55,319 nucleotides of DNA, taken from Lachnospiraceae bacterium UBA3310 (GTDB taxonomy: Bacteria > Bacillota > Clostridia > Lachnospirales > Lachnospiraceae). This document shows, one piece after another, positions 18,286-27,709 of this stretch (its first letter is position 1; each line of letters begins with the position of its first letter). Where the stretch lies: NCBI GenBank assembly GCA_002361355.1, contig DESQ01000021.1, positions 1 through 55,319 on the forward strand. Reading direction: 5' to 3'. Both the position numbers and the translations under genes were made by a program. The notes beneath the pieces were generated by a model that saw nothing but the letters and a program-made list of their open reading frames with translations, searched no databases and was not told the origin of the DNA.

Positions 18286-20165
18286 GATCCCTGTCTTCCC
18301 GTCACCGCCTGCCATGCCGAGACGACCTTCTCCTCCACCGACGCAGCGTCAATGCCGGTCTCCTGCTTCAAAAGTTCCACATTGCCGTGCTCCACATACT
18401 CATCCGGAATGGCAATGCCAAGCACCTTCGTCTCCACATTCAGAGAATCCACAAACTCCCTGACATGCTCCCCAAATCCGCCGCAGGCCACATTTTCCTC
18501 CATCGTGACGATCAGTCTGTGGGTCTTGCACGCCTCCCTGATCAGCTCCTCATCGATCGGCTTCACAAAGCGGGCGTTCACCAGGGAGCAGTCGTAACCT
18601 CTCTCTTTCAGCTTCTCCCGCACCGTGAGCGCTACCTTCACCATACTGCCCACCGCCAAAAGCAGGATACCTCTCTCCGTGAAAATGGGCTCCGCCTTTC
18701 CGTATACAATAGGCTCTCTGTTTTCCTTCAACCCGTCAAATGCCTCGCCTCTGGGATAGCGGATGGCAACAGGGCTGCCAAACTCTACCGCAAACTTGAT
18801 CATATCAGAAAGCTCCCACTTATTCTTGGGTGCCATCACATGCATATTCGGTATGGAGGACAGGAATGAGAGATCAAACAGTCCCTGATGCGTCTCCCCG
18901 TCGCTTCCCACAAGTCCTGCCCTGTCGATGCAGAATACCACCGGCAGATTCTGAATACAGACATCATGCAGAATCTGGTCATAGGCTCTTTGCAGGAAGG
19001 AAGAGTAGATCGCCACGATGGGCTTTAAGCCGCCAGCCGCCAGTCCCGCCGCAAAAGTCACCGCATGTTCCTCCGCAATTCCCACGTCAAAGAAGCGTTC
19101 CGGATACATATTGCGAAACCGTTTCAAACCCGTGCCGTCCGGCATGGCCGCCGTAATCGCCACCACCTTCTCATCCCGCTGTCCCAGCTTGCACATGACC
19201 GTAGAAAAAATATCCGTATAGTTGGCCTTCGTCCTGGGAGAGCTGGGAATGCCCGTCTCAATATCGAAGGGTTCTGCCCCGTGAAATCTGGCGGGATGGC
19301 GCTCCGCCGGTGCATATCCTCTCCCCTTCTGGGTAATAACATGGACAAGCACCGCCTTTTTTACCTTTCTTGCCTCCCGGAATATATGTACCATCTCCTG
19401 AATGTTGTGGCCGTCCACCGGCCCAAGATAGGTGATTCCCATATCCTCAAAAAACATGCCCGGCACCACCAGATGCTTAAAACTGCTCTTGGCGCGCCTG
19501 ATCTGGCTCACTACCTTATCCCCGTACTTCGGCTTGCCCCGCAGGGAATTATAGATTCCCTCTTTCAGATCCAGATACATATCCGCCGTGCGGATGTTGT
19601 TCAGATATTTCGAGATACCACCCACATTTTCAGAGATGGACATATCGTTATCGTTCAATACAATGATAAAATTCGTTTCCAGACGGGATGCGTTGTTTAA
19701 CGCCTCGTAAGCCATGCCTCCCGTGAGCGAACCGTCCCCGATCACCGATACGATGGTGTTATTTCCGCCCTGGATATCTCTCGCCTTGACCATACCGAGT
19801 CCTGCCGATATGGAGGTGGAGCTGTGTCCCGTATCGAAACAGTCACAGTCGCTTTCCTTCCGCTTCGGGAAACCGCTCATGCCGCCAAATTTCCGTAAAT
19901 TCACAAAGCCATCCCGGCGGCCGGTCAGAATCTTATGGGTGTAAGACTGATGTCCCACATCCCAGATCAGCTTATCCTCCGGCAGATCTAAAAATAAGTG
20001 GAGCGCCATGGTGAGCTCCACCGCTCCCAGATTTGACCCGAGATGTCCTCCTGTCACACTGATTGTCTGTATCAGGAATTTCCTGATCTCCTCCGCCAGT
20101 ACGCCGTAATCCTCCGGCGCAATCTGTTTGATATCGTTTGTCTGCGTTATCTGTTCCAGTAACAT
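18282..20165 (-). CDS. dxs: 1-deoxy-D-xylulose-5-phosphate synthase
   Basis: This 627-residue thiamine-diphosphate enzyme condenses pyruvate with glyceraldehyde-3-phosphate, the first step of the MEP isoprenoid route. Visible motifs are the TPP-binding GDGSLTGGMAYEALNN near 150, WDVGHQSYTHKILTGR near 67 and the transketolase-type pyrimidine domain with GIAEEHAVTFAAGLA near 370. It lies ten bases after ispA, so the first isoprenoid step and a prenyl synthase are co-expressed. An AAGGGG ribosome site precedes the ATG. Length is standard. Confidence 0.97.
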   Translation of the reverse strand: MLLEQITQTNDIKQIAPEDYGVLAEEIRKFLIQTISVTGGHLGSNLGAVELTMALHLFLDLPEDKLIWDVGHQSYTHKILTGRRDGFVNLRKFGGMSGFPKRKESDCDCFDTGHSSTSISAGLGMVKARDIQGGNNTIVSVIGDGSLTGGMAYEALNNASRLETNFIIVLNDNDMSISENVGGISKYLNNIRTADMYLDLKEGIYNSLRGKPKYGDKVVSQIRRAKSSFKHLVVPGMFFEDMGITYLGPVDGHNIQEMVHIFREARKVKKAVLVHVITQKGRGYAPAERHPARFHGAEPFDIETGIPSSPRTKANYTDIFSTVMCKLGQRDEKVVAITAAMPDGTGLKRFRNMYPERFFDVGIAEEHAVTFAAGLAAGGLKPIVAIYSSFLQRAYDQILHDVCIQNLPVVFCIDRAGLVGSDGETHQGLFDLSFLSSIPNMHVMAPKNKWELSDMIKFAVEFGSPVAIRYPRGEAFDGLKENREPIVYGKAEPIFTERGILLLAVGSMVKVALTVREKLKERGYDCSLVNARFVKPIDEELIREACKTHRLIVTMEENVACGGFGEHVREFVDSLNVETKVLGIAIPDEYVEHGNVELLKQETGIDAASVEEKVVSAWQAVTGRQGS

Positions 20166-20175
20166 AGTATGCCCC

Positions 20176-21078
20176 TTACTTTTCTCTGTAGATCAACTGT
20201 TCCACCAATTTTTCCAAAAAAAGATTTCTCTTGTCAAAAGACTGTAAGATCGCCACTGCCTCTCTCGACAGCTCCTCCACCTGTCTCCCTGATTCTTCCA
20301 GACCGTGCATCGTCACATAGGTGAGCTTATGGTTTTTCGCGTCGCTCCCCACAGGCTTTCCCAACACTTCCGTGCTGCTTGTCACATCCAGAATATCGTC
20401 CTGAATCTGAAAGGCAACGCCAATGTTTCCTGCACATTTCTCCAGTTTTGATACCGCTTCCTCATCCGCACCGGCAAGCACTGCGCCAATGGTCATAGCC
20501 GCCTGCATGAGCGCGGCGGTTTTATTCTCATGGATGAAGAGAAGCGTCTCCTTCGTCACTTCCGCCTCCGGCTTCTCCGCCAGAAGATCGGCGCACTGCC
20601 CGCCGATCATGCCATAGACGCCGGCCTTTCTGCCTAGAATATTCATGGCGCACTGGATGCGCTGGTAGTCATCTATTGTCACCGCGTATCCAAACCCGCG
20701 AAGCGCCGTTTCAAAAGCATAGTTTAAAAGCCCGTCCCCTGCTATCACGGCGATATCTTCCCCGTAAACCACATGGGTCGTCTTTCTTCCCCGGCGATAA
20801 TCGTCGTTATCCAAGGCTGGAAGATCGTCGTGGATCAGCGAATAGGTATGGATAAACTCAATGGCCGCCATAAAGCAGGAAAGGCTGCCTCCCGCCTCCC
20901 CGAACAGAGCCGCCGTCTCCTTCATCAAAAGCGGACGGAGCCTCTTGCCGCCCGCCGACACCGCATATTCCATGGCCTCCAGCACCCTGCTCTGAAACCC
21001 TTCCGGTTTCGGCAGCCAGTACGCAATCGTCTGTTCCACTTCCCCGATCTTTTTCCTCAGTTCCTCGTCAAAATTCAT
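20176..21078 (-). CDS. ispA: Geranyl/farnesyl diphosphate synthase
   Basis: This 300-residue all-helical prenyl synthase carries the first aspartate-rich motif in HDDLPALDNDDYRRG and the second in FQIQDDILDVT. It condenses dimethylallyl diphosphate with isopentenyl diphosphate to make farnesyl diphosphate for undecaprenyl and other isoprenoids. The residues just before the first motif (YSLIH) are those of short-chain enzymes. The chosen start (MNFDEEL) follows GGTGGA; an earlier ATG at 21090 lies within the xseB coding end and lacks a spaced ribosome site. It overlaps xseB by 11 bases. Confidence 0.95.
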   Translation of the reverse strand: MNFDEELRKKIGEVEQTIAYWLPKPEGFQSRVLEAMEYAVSAGGKRLRPLLMKETAALFGEAGGSLSCFMAAIEFIHTYSLIHDDLPALDNDDYRRGRKTTHVVYGEDIAVIAGDGLLNYAFETALRGFGYAVTIDDYQRIQCAMNILGRKAGVYGMIGGQCADLLAEKPEAEVTKETLLFIHENKTAALMQAAMTIGAVLAGADEEAVSKLEKCAGNIGVAFQIQDDILDVTSSTEVLGKPVGSDAKNHKLTYVTMHGLEESGRQVEELSREAVAILQSFDKRNLFLEKLVEQLIYREK

Positions 21079-21307
21079 CCAGTCCACCATCCTCGTTGAC
21101 CTTCAATACTTTTTTCTCCACCTGGTCAATGGTTTCATTGCACTTTGCCAGAAGCGCCATCCCCTGATTATACGCTGAAAATGACTCCTCCAGCGTAATA
21201 TCCTCCGTCTCCAGACGGCCGATCACTTCCTCGATCTGCGCAAAAGCATCCTCCAAAGACAACTCCTGTTCTTTATCTGCTTTATTTTCTTCTTTCTTTT
21301 TCGCCAT
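21068..21307 (-). CDS. xseB: Exodeoxyribonuclease VII small subunit
   Basis: This 79-residue helical protein has the family core LEDAFAQIEEVIGRLETEDI followed by LEESFSAYNQGMALLAKC. It coats the long helical arm of XseA in exonuclease VII, which degrades single-stranded DNA. It overlaps the end of xseA by 26 bases and the start of ispA. The N-terminus is unusually rich in Lys and Glu. Confidence 0.95.
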   Translation of the reverse strand: MAKKKEENKADKEQELSLEDAFAQIEEVIGRLETEDITLEESFSAYNQGMALLAKCNETIDQVEKKVLKVNEDGGLDEF

Positions 21308-22499
21308 TTTCTTTCTCCCGTACCTGTGCCAGAAGACTGCCGTCTTTTACATAGACTCTGATCTGTTCCCCAATGTCCACCTGTTCCACGGAGGAGAGCG
21401 TTCTGCCGCAGGAATCCGCCGCATAGGCATAGCCCTGACTCAGCTTGTCCAACGGAGAAAGTCCCTTCATGCGCTCCGCATAAAGCGCCATCCTGTGCCT
21501 TGCCTCCTGCAATCGTTTTTCCATCGCCGTCTGCAAACGCTCCTCCAGCGATACAGACTGTGTCTTTTTCATGCGGAGCATATTCAGAGGGCTCAGATAT
21601 TTCAAACGCACCCTGTATTGTTCCAGCCTGTTCCGATCATTTTGAATCGCGCGCCTGCACAGATGCTGCAGGGTGTAGGCATACTCTGCCATCTGCTCCT
21701 CCAGCCTGACAAAGTCATAAACTGCAAGTTCCGCGGCCGCGGAAGGCGTCGGCGCGCGCAGATCCGCCACAAAATCCGTAATCGTCACATCCGTCTCATG
21801 CCCCACTGCGGAGATAATCGGGATCCGGCAGTCAAAGACCGCCTGTGCCACCGCCTCCTCGTTGAAAGCCCACAAATCTTCGATAGAACCGCCACCCCTG
21901 CCCACAATGATGGTATCCACCCCAATCCTTTCCATGGCGTGAATACCGTTTATGATACTCGGCACGGCGGCATCTCCCTGTACAATCGCCGGATAGAGAA
22001 TGATCTGCACATAAGGGTTTCTTCTGGAAGCCACGTTGATGATATCCCGCACCGCCGCTCCCGTCTGCGCCGTCACAACTCCCAGTTTTTTGACATAGCG
22101 GGGAATCGGCTGCTTATACTGTTCGGCAAACATCCCCCGCTCCGCCAGCTCTGCTTTCAAACGTTCATATCTCTCATACAGTACGCCGATGCCGTCAAGC
22201 TCTATGGCTCTGGCATAAAGCTGGTATTTTCCGTCGCGCTCGTAGACATCCACACTGCCGTCAGCAATCACCTGCTGCCCTTCCGACAGCCGAAAGGGAA
22301 GTCCTCTCCTGTCAGAGGCAAACATAACGCACGATATTGTTGCCTTCGCATCTTTCAGCGTAAAATAAATGTGCCCGGAGGAATGATATTTACAATTACT
22401 GACCTCACCCCGAATCCGAACCTTCTGCAACATAAAATCCTGTGTGAACATATTCCTGATGTAGGAATTGACCTGTGCAACTGTGTATACATTCTGCAT
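21282..22499 (-). CDS. xseA: Exodeoxyribonuclease VII large subunit
   Basis: This protein of about 405 residues has an N-terminal OB-fold (about 1-100, VYTVAQVNSYIRNMF and GEVSNCKYHSSGHIYFTLKD) and the catalytic domain with the conserved VGRGGGSIEDLWAFNEE and SAVGHETDVTITDFVADLRA motifs, followed by coiled-coil arms. With XseB it digests single-stranded DNA in repair. The ATG at 22499 has AAGGGG eight bases upstream; a GTG three codons earlier is in frame but less likely. Length is slightly short but normal for Clostridia. Confidence 0.96.
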   Translation of the reverse strand: MQNVYTVAQVNSYIRNMFTQDFMLQKVRIRGEVSNCKYHSSGHIYFTLKDAKATISCVMFASDRRGLPFRLSEGQQVIADGSVDVYERDGKYQLYARAIELDGIGVLYERYERLKAELAERGMFAEQYKQPIPRYVKKLGVVTAQTGAAVRDIINVASRRNPYVQIILYPAIVQGDAAVPSIINGIHAMERIGVDTIIVGRGGGSIEDLWAFNEEAVAQAVFDCRIPIISAVGHETDVTITDFVADLRAPTPSAAAELAVYDFVRLEEQMAEYAYTLQHLCRRAIQNDRNRLEQYRVRLKYLSPLNMLRMKKTQSVSLEERLQTAMEKRLQEARHRMALYAERMKGLSPLDKLSQGYAYAADSCGRTLSSVEQVDIGEQIRVYVKDGSLLAQVREKENGEKERRK

Positions 22500-22540
22500 G
22501 CGAACCACCCCTTGGGAGTAAGTCCCGACTTATGTCTGCC

Positions 22541-22939
22541 TTAAGCAAATTTGGCCAAAACGCCGTTCACAAACCCGAAGGAGGCGTCCTGCCCAAATTT
22601 TTTTGCAAGTTCAACCGCCTCATTGATCGCAACGCCTGTGGGAACATCCTCATCATAACAAATCTCATAGACAGCCAGGCGCAGGATAGTCAGGTCAACC
22701 TTGCTCATCCTGCTGGTGTCCCACCCTGACGCCTTTTCATTCAGCTTAGAATCGATCTCAGACAGCTTTTCAGAAATTTTGTGATATTTATCTGAAATAT
22801 AGTCGGCATCCTCGTCCTTTGCGGCATTCTCATCATCCTCAAAGAACAGTTGCTCCTGCTCCGGCATGTCTTCCATTTTATTAAATTCCACCCGGAACAG
22901 CAATTTAAATATCTGCTCGCGCAACTCTCTTCTGCTCAT
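22541..22939 (-). CDS. nusB: Transcription antitermination factor NusB
   Basis: This protein of about 132 residues is all-helical and has the NusB pattern: SRRELREQIFKLLFRVEF at the start and LTILRLAVYEICYDEDVPTGVAINEAVELAKKF near the C-terminus. With NusE it binds boxA RNA and promotes antitermination of rRNA operons. A charged insert (about 30-55, rich in Asp and Glu) is longer than in Escherichia coli, as often seen in Clostridia. A TTG start two codons upstream is possible but the ATG is preferred. Confidence 0.96.
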   Translation of the reverse strand: MSRRELREQIFKLLFRVEFNKMEDMPEQEQLFFEDDENAAKDEDADYISDKYHKISEKLSEIDSKLNEKASGWDTSRMSKVDLTILRLAVYEICYDEDVPTGVAINEAVELAKKFGQDASFGFVNGVLAKFA

Positions 22940-22954
22940 AACCAACCACTCGCC

Positions 22955-23347
22955 CTATTTTTCTTTCGTTACATTAATCCCTGCAATACGAATGTTCACA
23001 TCCAATACCTCAAGCCCGGTCATATTCTCTATCGCACTCTTCACTCTGGTCTGTACCCGCTGGCATGTGGCCGGGATATTGTAGCCGTACTCCATGGTGA
23101 TTGCCAGTTCCACCTTAACCTTTTTCCCGGATACCTCAACCTTCGATCCCTTGGATAAACCTCTCACGCCCACGCGGCTTAACAGCTCATTTGTAAGATT
23201 GCCCGCCATGGCTGCAACACCGTCCACCTCCGTAGCCGCAAGCGCTGCGATCATCGCAACCACATCGTCTGCAATTCTCACCGTGCCGGCCTTCTCCTGT
23301 AATTCATACCCGTTCTTTTCCGATTCCTGTCCCATGCTTATCCCCAT
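22955..23347 (-). CDS. Asp23/Gls24 envelope stress response protein
   Basis: This protein of about 130 residues is of the alkaline-shock (Asp23/Gls24, YqhY-like) family. Landmarks are VRIADDVVAMIAALAATEVDGVAAM and the C-terminal GLEVLDVNIRIAGI. YqhY-type members sit upstream of nusB in many Firmicutes and are linked to lipid (acetyl-CoA carboxylase) balance; the role here is inferred from family and position. Three in-frame ATGs exist at 23359, 23347 and 23335; 23347 has GGAG with a six-base spacer and fits the promoter at 23378-23406. It heads the operon that runs down to recN. Confidence 0.92.
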   Translation of the reverse strand: MGISMGQESEKNGYELQEKAGTVRIADDVVAMIAALAATEVDGVAAMAGNLTNELLSRVGVRGLSKGSKVEVSGKKVKVELAITMEYGYNIPATCQRVQTRVKSAIENMTGLEVLDVNIRIAGINVTKEK

Positions 23348-23377
23348 GCCTTTCTCCATATTTGGCTTAATGGCTTA

Positions 23378-23406
23378 AGTATAACAAAATTTCTTATTTT
23401 TGCCTA
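23378..23406 (-). promoter_or_regulatory. Promoter of the asp23-recN operon
   Basis: On the minus strand there is a -35 TAGGCA (23401-23406, four of six matches), a 17-base spacer and a -10 TATACT (23378-23383). It is placed about 31 bases before the asp23-family ATG and is the only good promoter upstream of this ten-gene string. The prediction rests on sequence match only. Confidence 0.45.
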
Positions 23407-23453
23407 GTCCCATTCCGCCCTGGCCTCTCGTCTTCCGGCAGACCCACGATGAG

Positions 23454-24647
23454 TCAGATCCAAAAGCTTAAGCTGTACTGCTTTTCATTTTCCACATAAG
23501 ACACAGCCTTATCCGGACTGTTCAGGTAACGGAAAATCCCCTGCTGCCCGATCAGGGTCTCACGCATTTTCTGATACACGTCCGACCCTTCACATTTTAA
23601 CGTCACATAGGTCTCTCCCCGCTTGTAGCTGTCCGCAAAGATTTTCTCAATCTTATCCTCGTCCCACTCAGTAAAATAAGTGCCTTCCCTCACATAATAA
23701 TTTGCCTCTATGGCCGTGCAGAGTGGCATCTCCACCACATTGTCCATCGTGTGCGTCTGTTCCAACTGCTCTGTCGTCACACCGAGATAATCATAATTGA
23801 TCGTCGGTATCTTCTCTATCGGATAGGTACTGCCGCCCACCGCCTGATAGGAAGCGTCTCCCCATGTGGTATCTACATAGTAGTATTCCCCGTCGATCCT
23901 CACAAGATTCCATGCATGCCCCTCTCCGCCCACAACTTGTCCCAGCACAAGCGTTGCAAAGACGCCTGCCCGATTCAGCAAATACTGGGTTGCCTTCGCG
24001 TATCCCTGACAGACCGACTTTCGTTCCAGAAAGACCGAACATATATTCTGGCTGTCCTTCGCCGCCGCGTCATAGTCGGTATGATGAATGAGGTATTCAT
24101 AGACATATTTTACCTTCTCATACTCATCCGCGTCCTCCGGCATTCCGGCAAGGCATTGGTTTACATAATCATCTATCTGTTTCTGCTTCTGTGACACTTC
24201 CTCCGGGCCAAAGCTGTAACTTCCCGTAAAAGTTATCTTCTTTAAGAGATCCCCCAGGGTGTACTCGGTATAGCTGTAGCCCTCCACATAAAAGATTTCA
24301 GGATGGTCGTTTAAGACGCATTGAAACACGCGTGATATCAATTCCGTATCGCAGCTTGAAAGCCGTACATTCTCCCGGAAATCAATAAGCGCCTCCAAAA
24401 TTTCCAGATAGACCTGTTGCTCCTCGTCAGACAGTTTTCCAAAGGCATAGCAGTCCCTCTGCTGTTCGCGAAGCTCTTCATTCGTTCTTGAAAGCACCTG
24501 TTCCGGAAGCTCTTCAGACTCCTGTACCGCACCCACATCCTCCTGTCTGAAGAGACTGCTCTCACTCCTGGACAATCCCTGTCCCGCATAAAACAAAGCG
24601 CCCGTCAGAGCAAACATGCTGATCAGAAATATCAATGTTTTCTTCAT
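23454..24647 (-). CDS. Secreted transglutaminase-like protein
   Basis: This 397-residue protein has an N-terminal hydrophobic signal or anchor (about 4-22) and a transglutaminase-like cysteine-protease fold in the middle (about 175-265). The candidate triad is Cys213 (KSVCQGYA), His244 (GEGHAWN) and Asp259 (YYYVDTTWGD). Such bacterial proteins cleave or cross-link peptides or cell-wall-linked proteins outside the membrane; the target is unknown. It has five Cys residues scattered in the mature part. It follows prfC by 33 bases and may be read through from it. The C-terminal 120 residues match nothing I recognise. Confidence 0.82.
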   Translation of the reverse strand: MKKTLIFLISMFALTGALFYAGQGLSRSESSLFRQEDVGAVQESEELPEQVLSRTNEELREQQRDCYAFGKLSDEEQQVYLEILEALIDFRENVRLSSCDTELISRVFQCVLNDHPEIFYVEGYSYTEYTLGDLLKKITFTGSYSFGPEEVSQKQKQIDDYVNQCLAGMPEDADEYEKVKYVYEYLIHHTDYDAAAKDSQNICSVFLERKSVCQGYAKATQYLLNRAGVFATLVLGQVVGGEGHAWNLVRIDGEYYYVDTTWGDASYQAVGGSTYPIEKIPTINYDYLGVTTEQLEQTHTMDNVVEMPLCTAIEANYYVREGTYFTEWDEDKIEKIFADSYKRGETYVTLKCEGSDVYQKMRETLIGQQGIFRYLNSPDKAVSYVENEKQYSLSFWI

Positions 24648-24680
24648 ACACAGTCACCCTCCTCTCGCAGGCCCTGTCTC

Positions 24681-26273
24681 TTACGTCCTTCCAAACTCCG
24701 ACAAAATCAATCCTTCGTTTCTCTCCAACGTCATGCCGATGCTCCACTGATTGACAAAGAGCAGAAGCGGATTGTCTTTCAAGTCCTTAATCTTTTTCAT
24801 GTCCGAGGTACCCGTCAGCTTGTCCAGGTCAATATCCTTATTCTCAATCCAGCGGATATACTCATAAGGCAGGTTCTCCAGCTTGATCTCCACGTTATAT
24901 TCATTTTCCAGACGGTATTTCAGCACGTCAAACTGCAGGACGCCGACCACGCCCACAATGATCTCCTCCATACCGGTGTTGAACTCCTGAAAAATCTGGA
25001 TAGCGCCTTCCTGCGCAATCTGCATAATACCCTTGACGAACTGCTTTCGCTTCATGGTATCCACCTGTCTGACCCTGGCGAAATGCTCCGGCGCAAAGGT
25101 CGGTATCCCCTCGTAAACAAACTGCTCTCCGGGCATACAGACGGTATCTCCTATCGAGAAAATGCCCGGATCAAAGACGCCAATGATATCCCCTGCATAG
25201 GCCTCGCTCAATATTTTGCGCTCATCCGCCATAATCTGCTGGGGTTGTGACAGGCGCATCACCCGTCCCCCCTGCACATGCCGCACTTCCTCATTCACGT
25301 CGAATCTGCCCGAACAGATACGCATAAATGCGATTCTGTCGCGGTGCGCTTTATTCATATTGGCCTGAATCTTGAAAACAAAAGCCGAAAAATCATGTTC
25401 CACCGGATCAATTAACCCGATATCCGCCCTGCGCGGCAAAGGTGTAGTGGTCATTTTCAAAAAGTGCTGTAAAAATATTTCCACCCCAAAATTGGTGAGC
25501 GCCGAGCCGAAAAACACCGGCGTCAGATCACCCGCCTGTATCTTCTCCAAATCATAATCTGCGCTGGCGCCGTCCAAAAGCTCAATCTCATCGGTAAGAC
25601 TGGCAAGAAAATCCTCGCCGATCTGTGAGGTGAGTGTCTCCGTCTCCCCGATGGGAATCCGGGTGGCATGTCCCTCCTTCGTGCCCTTCTCTGTATCCGC
25701 ATAGGTAATCACACATTTGCCTGCCCGCTCATAGACCCCCTTAAAGTTCTTTCCGGAACCGATAGGCCAGTTGATCGGACAGGTCGCGATCCCCAGTTCC
25801 TTCTCAATATCGTCCAAAAGCTCGAACGTATCGTTTGCATCCCTGTCCATCTTATTGATGAAGGTAAAAATCGGGATATGCCGCATCACGCACACCTTGA
25901 ACAGTTTACGCGTCTGTGCCTCCACACCCTTGGAAGCGTCAATCACCATCACCGCCGAATCCGCCGCCATCAGGGTTCTGTAAGTATCCTCCGAGAAGTC
26001 CTGATGGCCCGGCGTGTCCAGAATGTTGATGCAAAATCCGTCATAGGTGAATTGCAGGACGGAGGAAGTGACGGAAATTCCTCTCTCCTTCTCTATCTGC
26101 ATCCAGTCGGAAACCGCATGTCTGGCAGTAGCCTTTCCCTTAACGCTTCCCGCCAGATTGATTGCGCCCCCGTACAGCAGAAATTTCTCAGTGAGCGTCG
26201 TCTTCCCCGCATCCGGGTGCGAAATGATTGCAAAAGTTCTTCTTTTGTTTATCTCGTCCGCATATGTTCCCAC
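24681..26273 (-). CDS. prfC: Peptide chain release factor 3
   Basis: This 530-residue translational GTPase removes RF1 and RF2 from ribosomes after termination. Motifs are the P-loop SHPDAGKTT, G3 DTPGHQDFSEDT and G4 NKMD, followed by the RF3-specific domains. The start is a GTG at 26273 with GGAGG eight bases before it; it gives the usual N-terminus GTYADEINKRRTFAIISH and the usual family length. The open frame continues 29 codons further up to an ATG with no homology, so the longer version is rejected. It lies about 97 bases downstream of spoIIIAH. Confidence 0.96.
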   Translation of the reverse strand: MGTYADEINKRRTFAIISHPDAGKTTLTEKFLLYGGAINLAGSVKGKATARHAVSDWMQIEKERGISVTSSVLQFTYDGFCINILDTPGHQDFSEDTYRTLMAADSAVMVIDASKGVEAQTRKLFKVCVMRHIPIFTFINKMDRDANDTFELLDDIEKELGIATCPINWPIGSGKNFKGVYERAGKCVITYADTEKGTKEGHATRIPIGETETLTSQIGEDFLASLTDEIELLDGASADYDLEKIQAGDLTPVFFGSALTNFGVEIFLQHFLKMTTTPLPRRADIGLIDPVEHDFSAFVFKIQANMNKAHRDRIAFMRICSGRFDVNEEVRHVQGGRVMRLSQPQQIMADERKILSEAYAGDIIGVFDPGIFSIGDTVCMPGEQFVYEGIPTFAPEHFARVRQVDTMKRKQFVKGIMQIAQEGAIQIFQEFNTGMEEIIVGVVGVLQFDVLKYRLENEYNVEIKLENLPYEYIRWIENKDIDLDKLTGTSDMKKIKDLKDNPLLLFVNQWSIGMTLERNEGLILSEFGRT

Positions 26274-26370
26274 GTTTTTATCCTCCAAATCTTTCTGATT
26301 CCATATCTTCCTGAAAAATCCATACTTTTCTATAGTATCATAAAACCTCGCACAATGCACATAAGAATTA

Positions 26371-27081
26371 TTACTCGTCGTCGCTCACCGTGCTGATCAC
26401 GATTGCGTCCGCACTCACCCCCGTCTTACGGATCACAATGTCCTCAATCTGCGCGCGCTGGGCTTCCGAAAGCTCCGCAGTGTTCACCACCACGTCTACG
26501 CTGTCCCCGTCGATGCTGACGATCGCGTCGTCAAAGCCCTTCGCCTCCAACAAAATCTCCGCAGCCGTCTCCTTCTCCGCAATATCCGTCATGGAGATCA
26601 TACTGTTCACGGCCTCCTGCTTCTGGGTTTCGCTGATGTTGGCATTGTTAATGATCTCAAGAAGCGTCTCCTTATTCTGTAATCTGGTCTGCTCCTTCTC
26701 CAGCTTCGCGCCGGAAAGGGGCGACGACGGATCGGCGGAAGTGAACACGGCCTCGCCGGGCACCTCATCCATCTGTTCTTCCGCGAGTGCCTGTGCCAGC
26801 TCCTCGTCCACACTGCCGCTGTCCGCCATGGTCACATCGCTGTCCAGACTTTCAATATCACCGGAAGCCTGTTCCATATCCTCATCCGACAAATCCAAAA
26901 GGGATGCGTACTCCGCCTCCGCGTCCTCCTGTGTAATTTCGGTCGAACCCACTTCCCCGCTCACGCTCATCAGATCCTCGTCCGTCACCTTCGTCCCCGC
27001 AAAGTTCAGGTAACCCGCCACTGCAATCATAATAGCAAGCGCCGTGATCATCATCTGGTTCTTTTTGATCATATTTTTCAA
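26371..27081 (-). CDS. spoIIIAH: Stage III sporulation protein AH
   Basis: This 236-residue protein has one N-terminal membrane segment (about 10-28), an acidic linker (about 40-105) and the C-terminal SpoIIIAH ring-building domain (about 140-236, with QKQEAVNSMISMTDIAEKE and AEILLEAKGFDDAIVSI). In the mother cell membrane it pairs with forespore SpoIIQ across the intermembrane space to form the feeding channel. It is the last of the eight-gene operon. The acidic linker is longer than in Bacillus. Confidence 0.96.
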   Translation of the reverse strand: MKNMIKKNQMMITALAIMIAVAGYLNFAGTKVTDEDLMSVSGEVGSTEITQEDAEAEYASLLDLSDEDMEQASGDIESLDSDVTMADSGSVDEELAQALAEEQMDEVPGEAVFTSADPSSPLSGAKLEKEQTRLQNKETLLEIINNANISETQKQEAVNSMISMTDIAEKETAAEILLEAKGFDDAIVSIDGDSVDVVVNTAELSEAQRAQIEDIVIRKTGVSADAIVISTVSDDE

Positions 27082-27094
27082 TTTCTTCTCCCCT

Positions 27095-27709
27095 TCACTG
27101 CTTATTTGTTTTCATTTTAATTATTGATATTCTATTCATGTCTACATCAAATAATACCTGAATCGCTTCGATTATGTCCCGACGCACCTGCGCCCGATCT
27201 GCCCCCTGCGTGATCACGACGACGCCTTCCACGGAAGGCGCGACAGTCTTGACCACCAGGGGCACGCTCTCTCCCCTCTCATCCACCGTGCAGATGACGC
27301 TCTTATCCGTTCTGTTTTCCGTTATGTGACGGCTCCCGCCCGCCGCGTCTGTCTCCACCGTATCTGAAAACGCCTCCTCGCCGTCTTTGACCAGAATCTG
27401 CTCCTCCGACTCCCTCAGGTTGATCAGTACCTTAACCTGCCCCGCCCCTTCCACGCAGCGAAGACTCTCCTCCAGCTTTTCCTCCCAGTATGTCACATAG
27501 TCTGTTTTTTCCTTCGCAGAGTCGAACGTTTGTTTGTTTTTTATAGTAGTATCTGATGTGTCCGATAAAGCGGACTTTGCATTTTCTTTTTCAACCGGCA
27601 GGGATAACACACAAAACAGCATACCCACCAGAACAAGGATCAGCCATTGATCCTTTCTGATCTTTTTTCCTCCGTTTATACGCTCGAGAAATTTCTTAGC
27701 CTTTCCCAT
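27095..27709 (-). CDS. spoIIIAG: Stage III sporulation protein AG
   Basis: This 204-residue protein has one membrane segment at about 24-40 and a C-terminal ring-building domain (about 75-200, with CVEGAGQVKVLINL and VEGVVVITQGADRAQVRRDIIEA). SpoIIIAG forms a large ring that is part of the mother cell to forespore channel. It overlaps the spoIIIAF stop codon by 14 bases. The motifs match Bacillus SpoIIIAG well. Confidence 0.95.
   Translation of the reverse strand: MGKAKKFLERINGGKKIRKDQWLILVLVGMLFCVLSLPVEKENAKSALSDTSDTTIKNKQTFDSAKEKTDYVTYWEEKLEESLRCVEGAGQVKVLINLRESEEQILVKDGEEAFSDTVETDAAGGSRHITENRTDKSVICTVDERGESVPLVVKTVAPSVEGVVVITQGADRAQVRRDIIEAIQVLFDVDMNRISIIKMKTNKQ

Noticed and set aside
12960..23400. 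A riboswitch or leader before the argR or dxs genes
   Set aside because: The genes are spaced by a few bases or overlap, so there is no room for a leader.
26274..26360. 29-codon upstream extension of RF3
   Set aside because: The family begins at the GTG at 26273, which has GGAGG; the extension has no homology.
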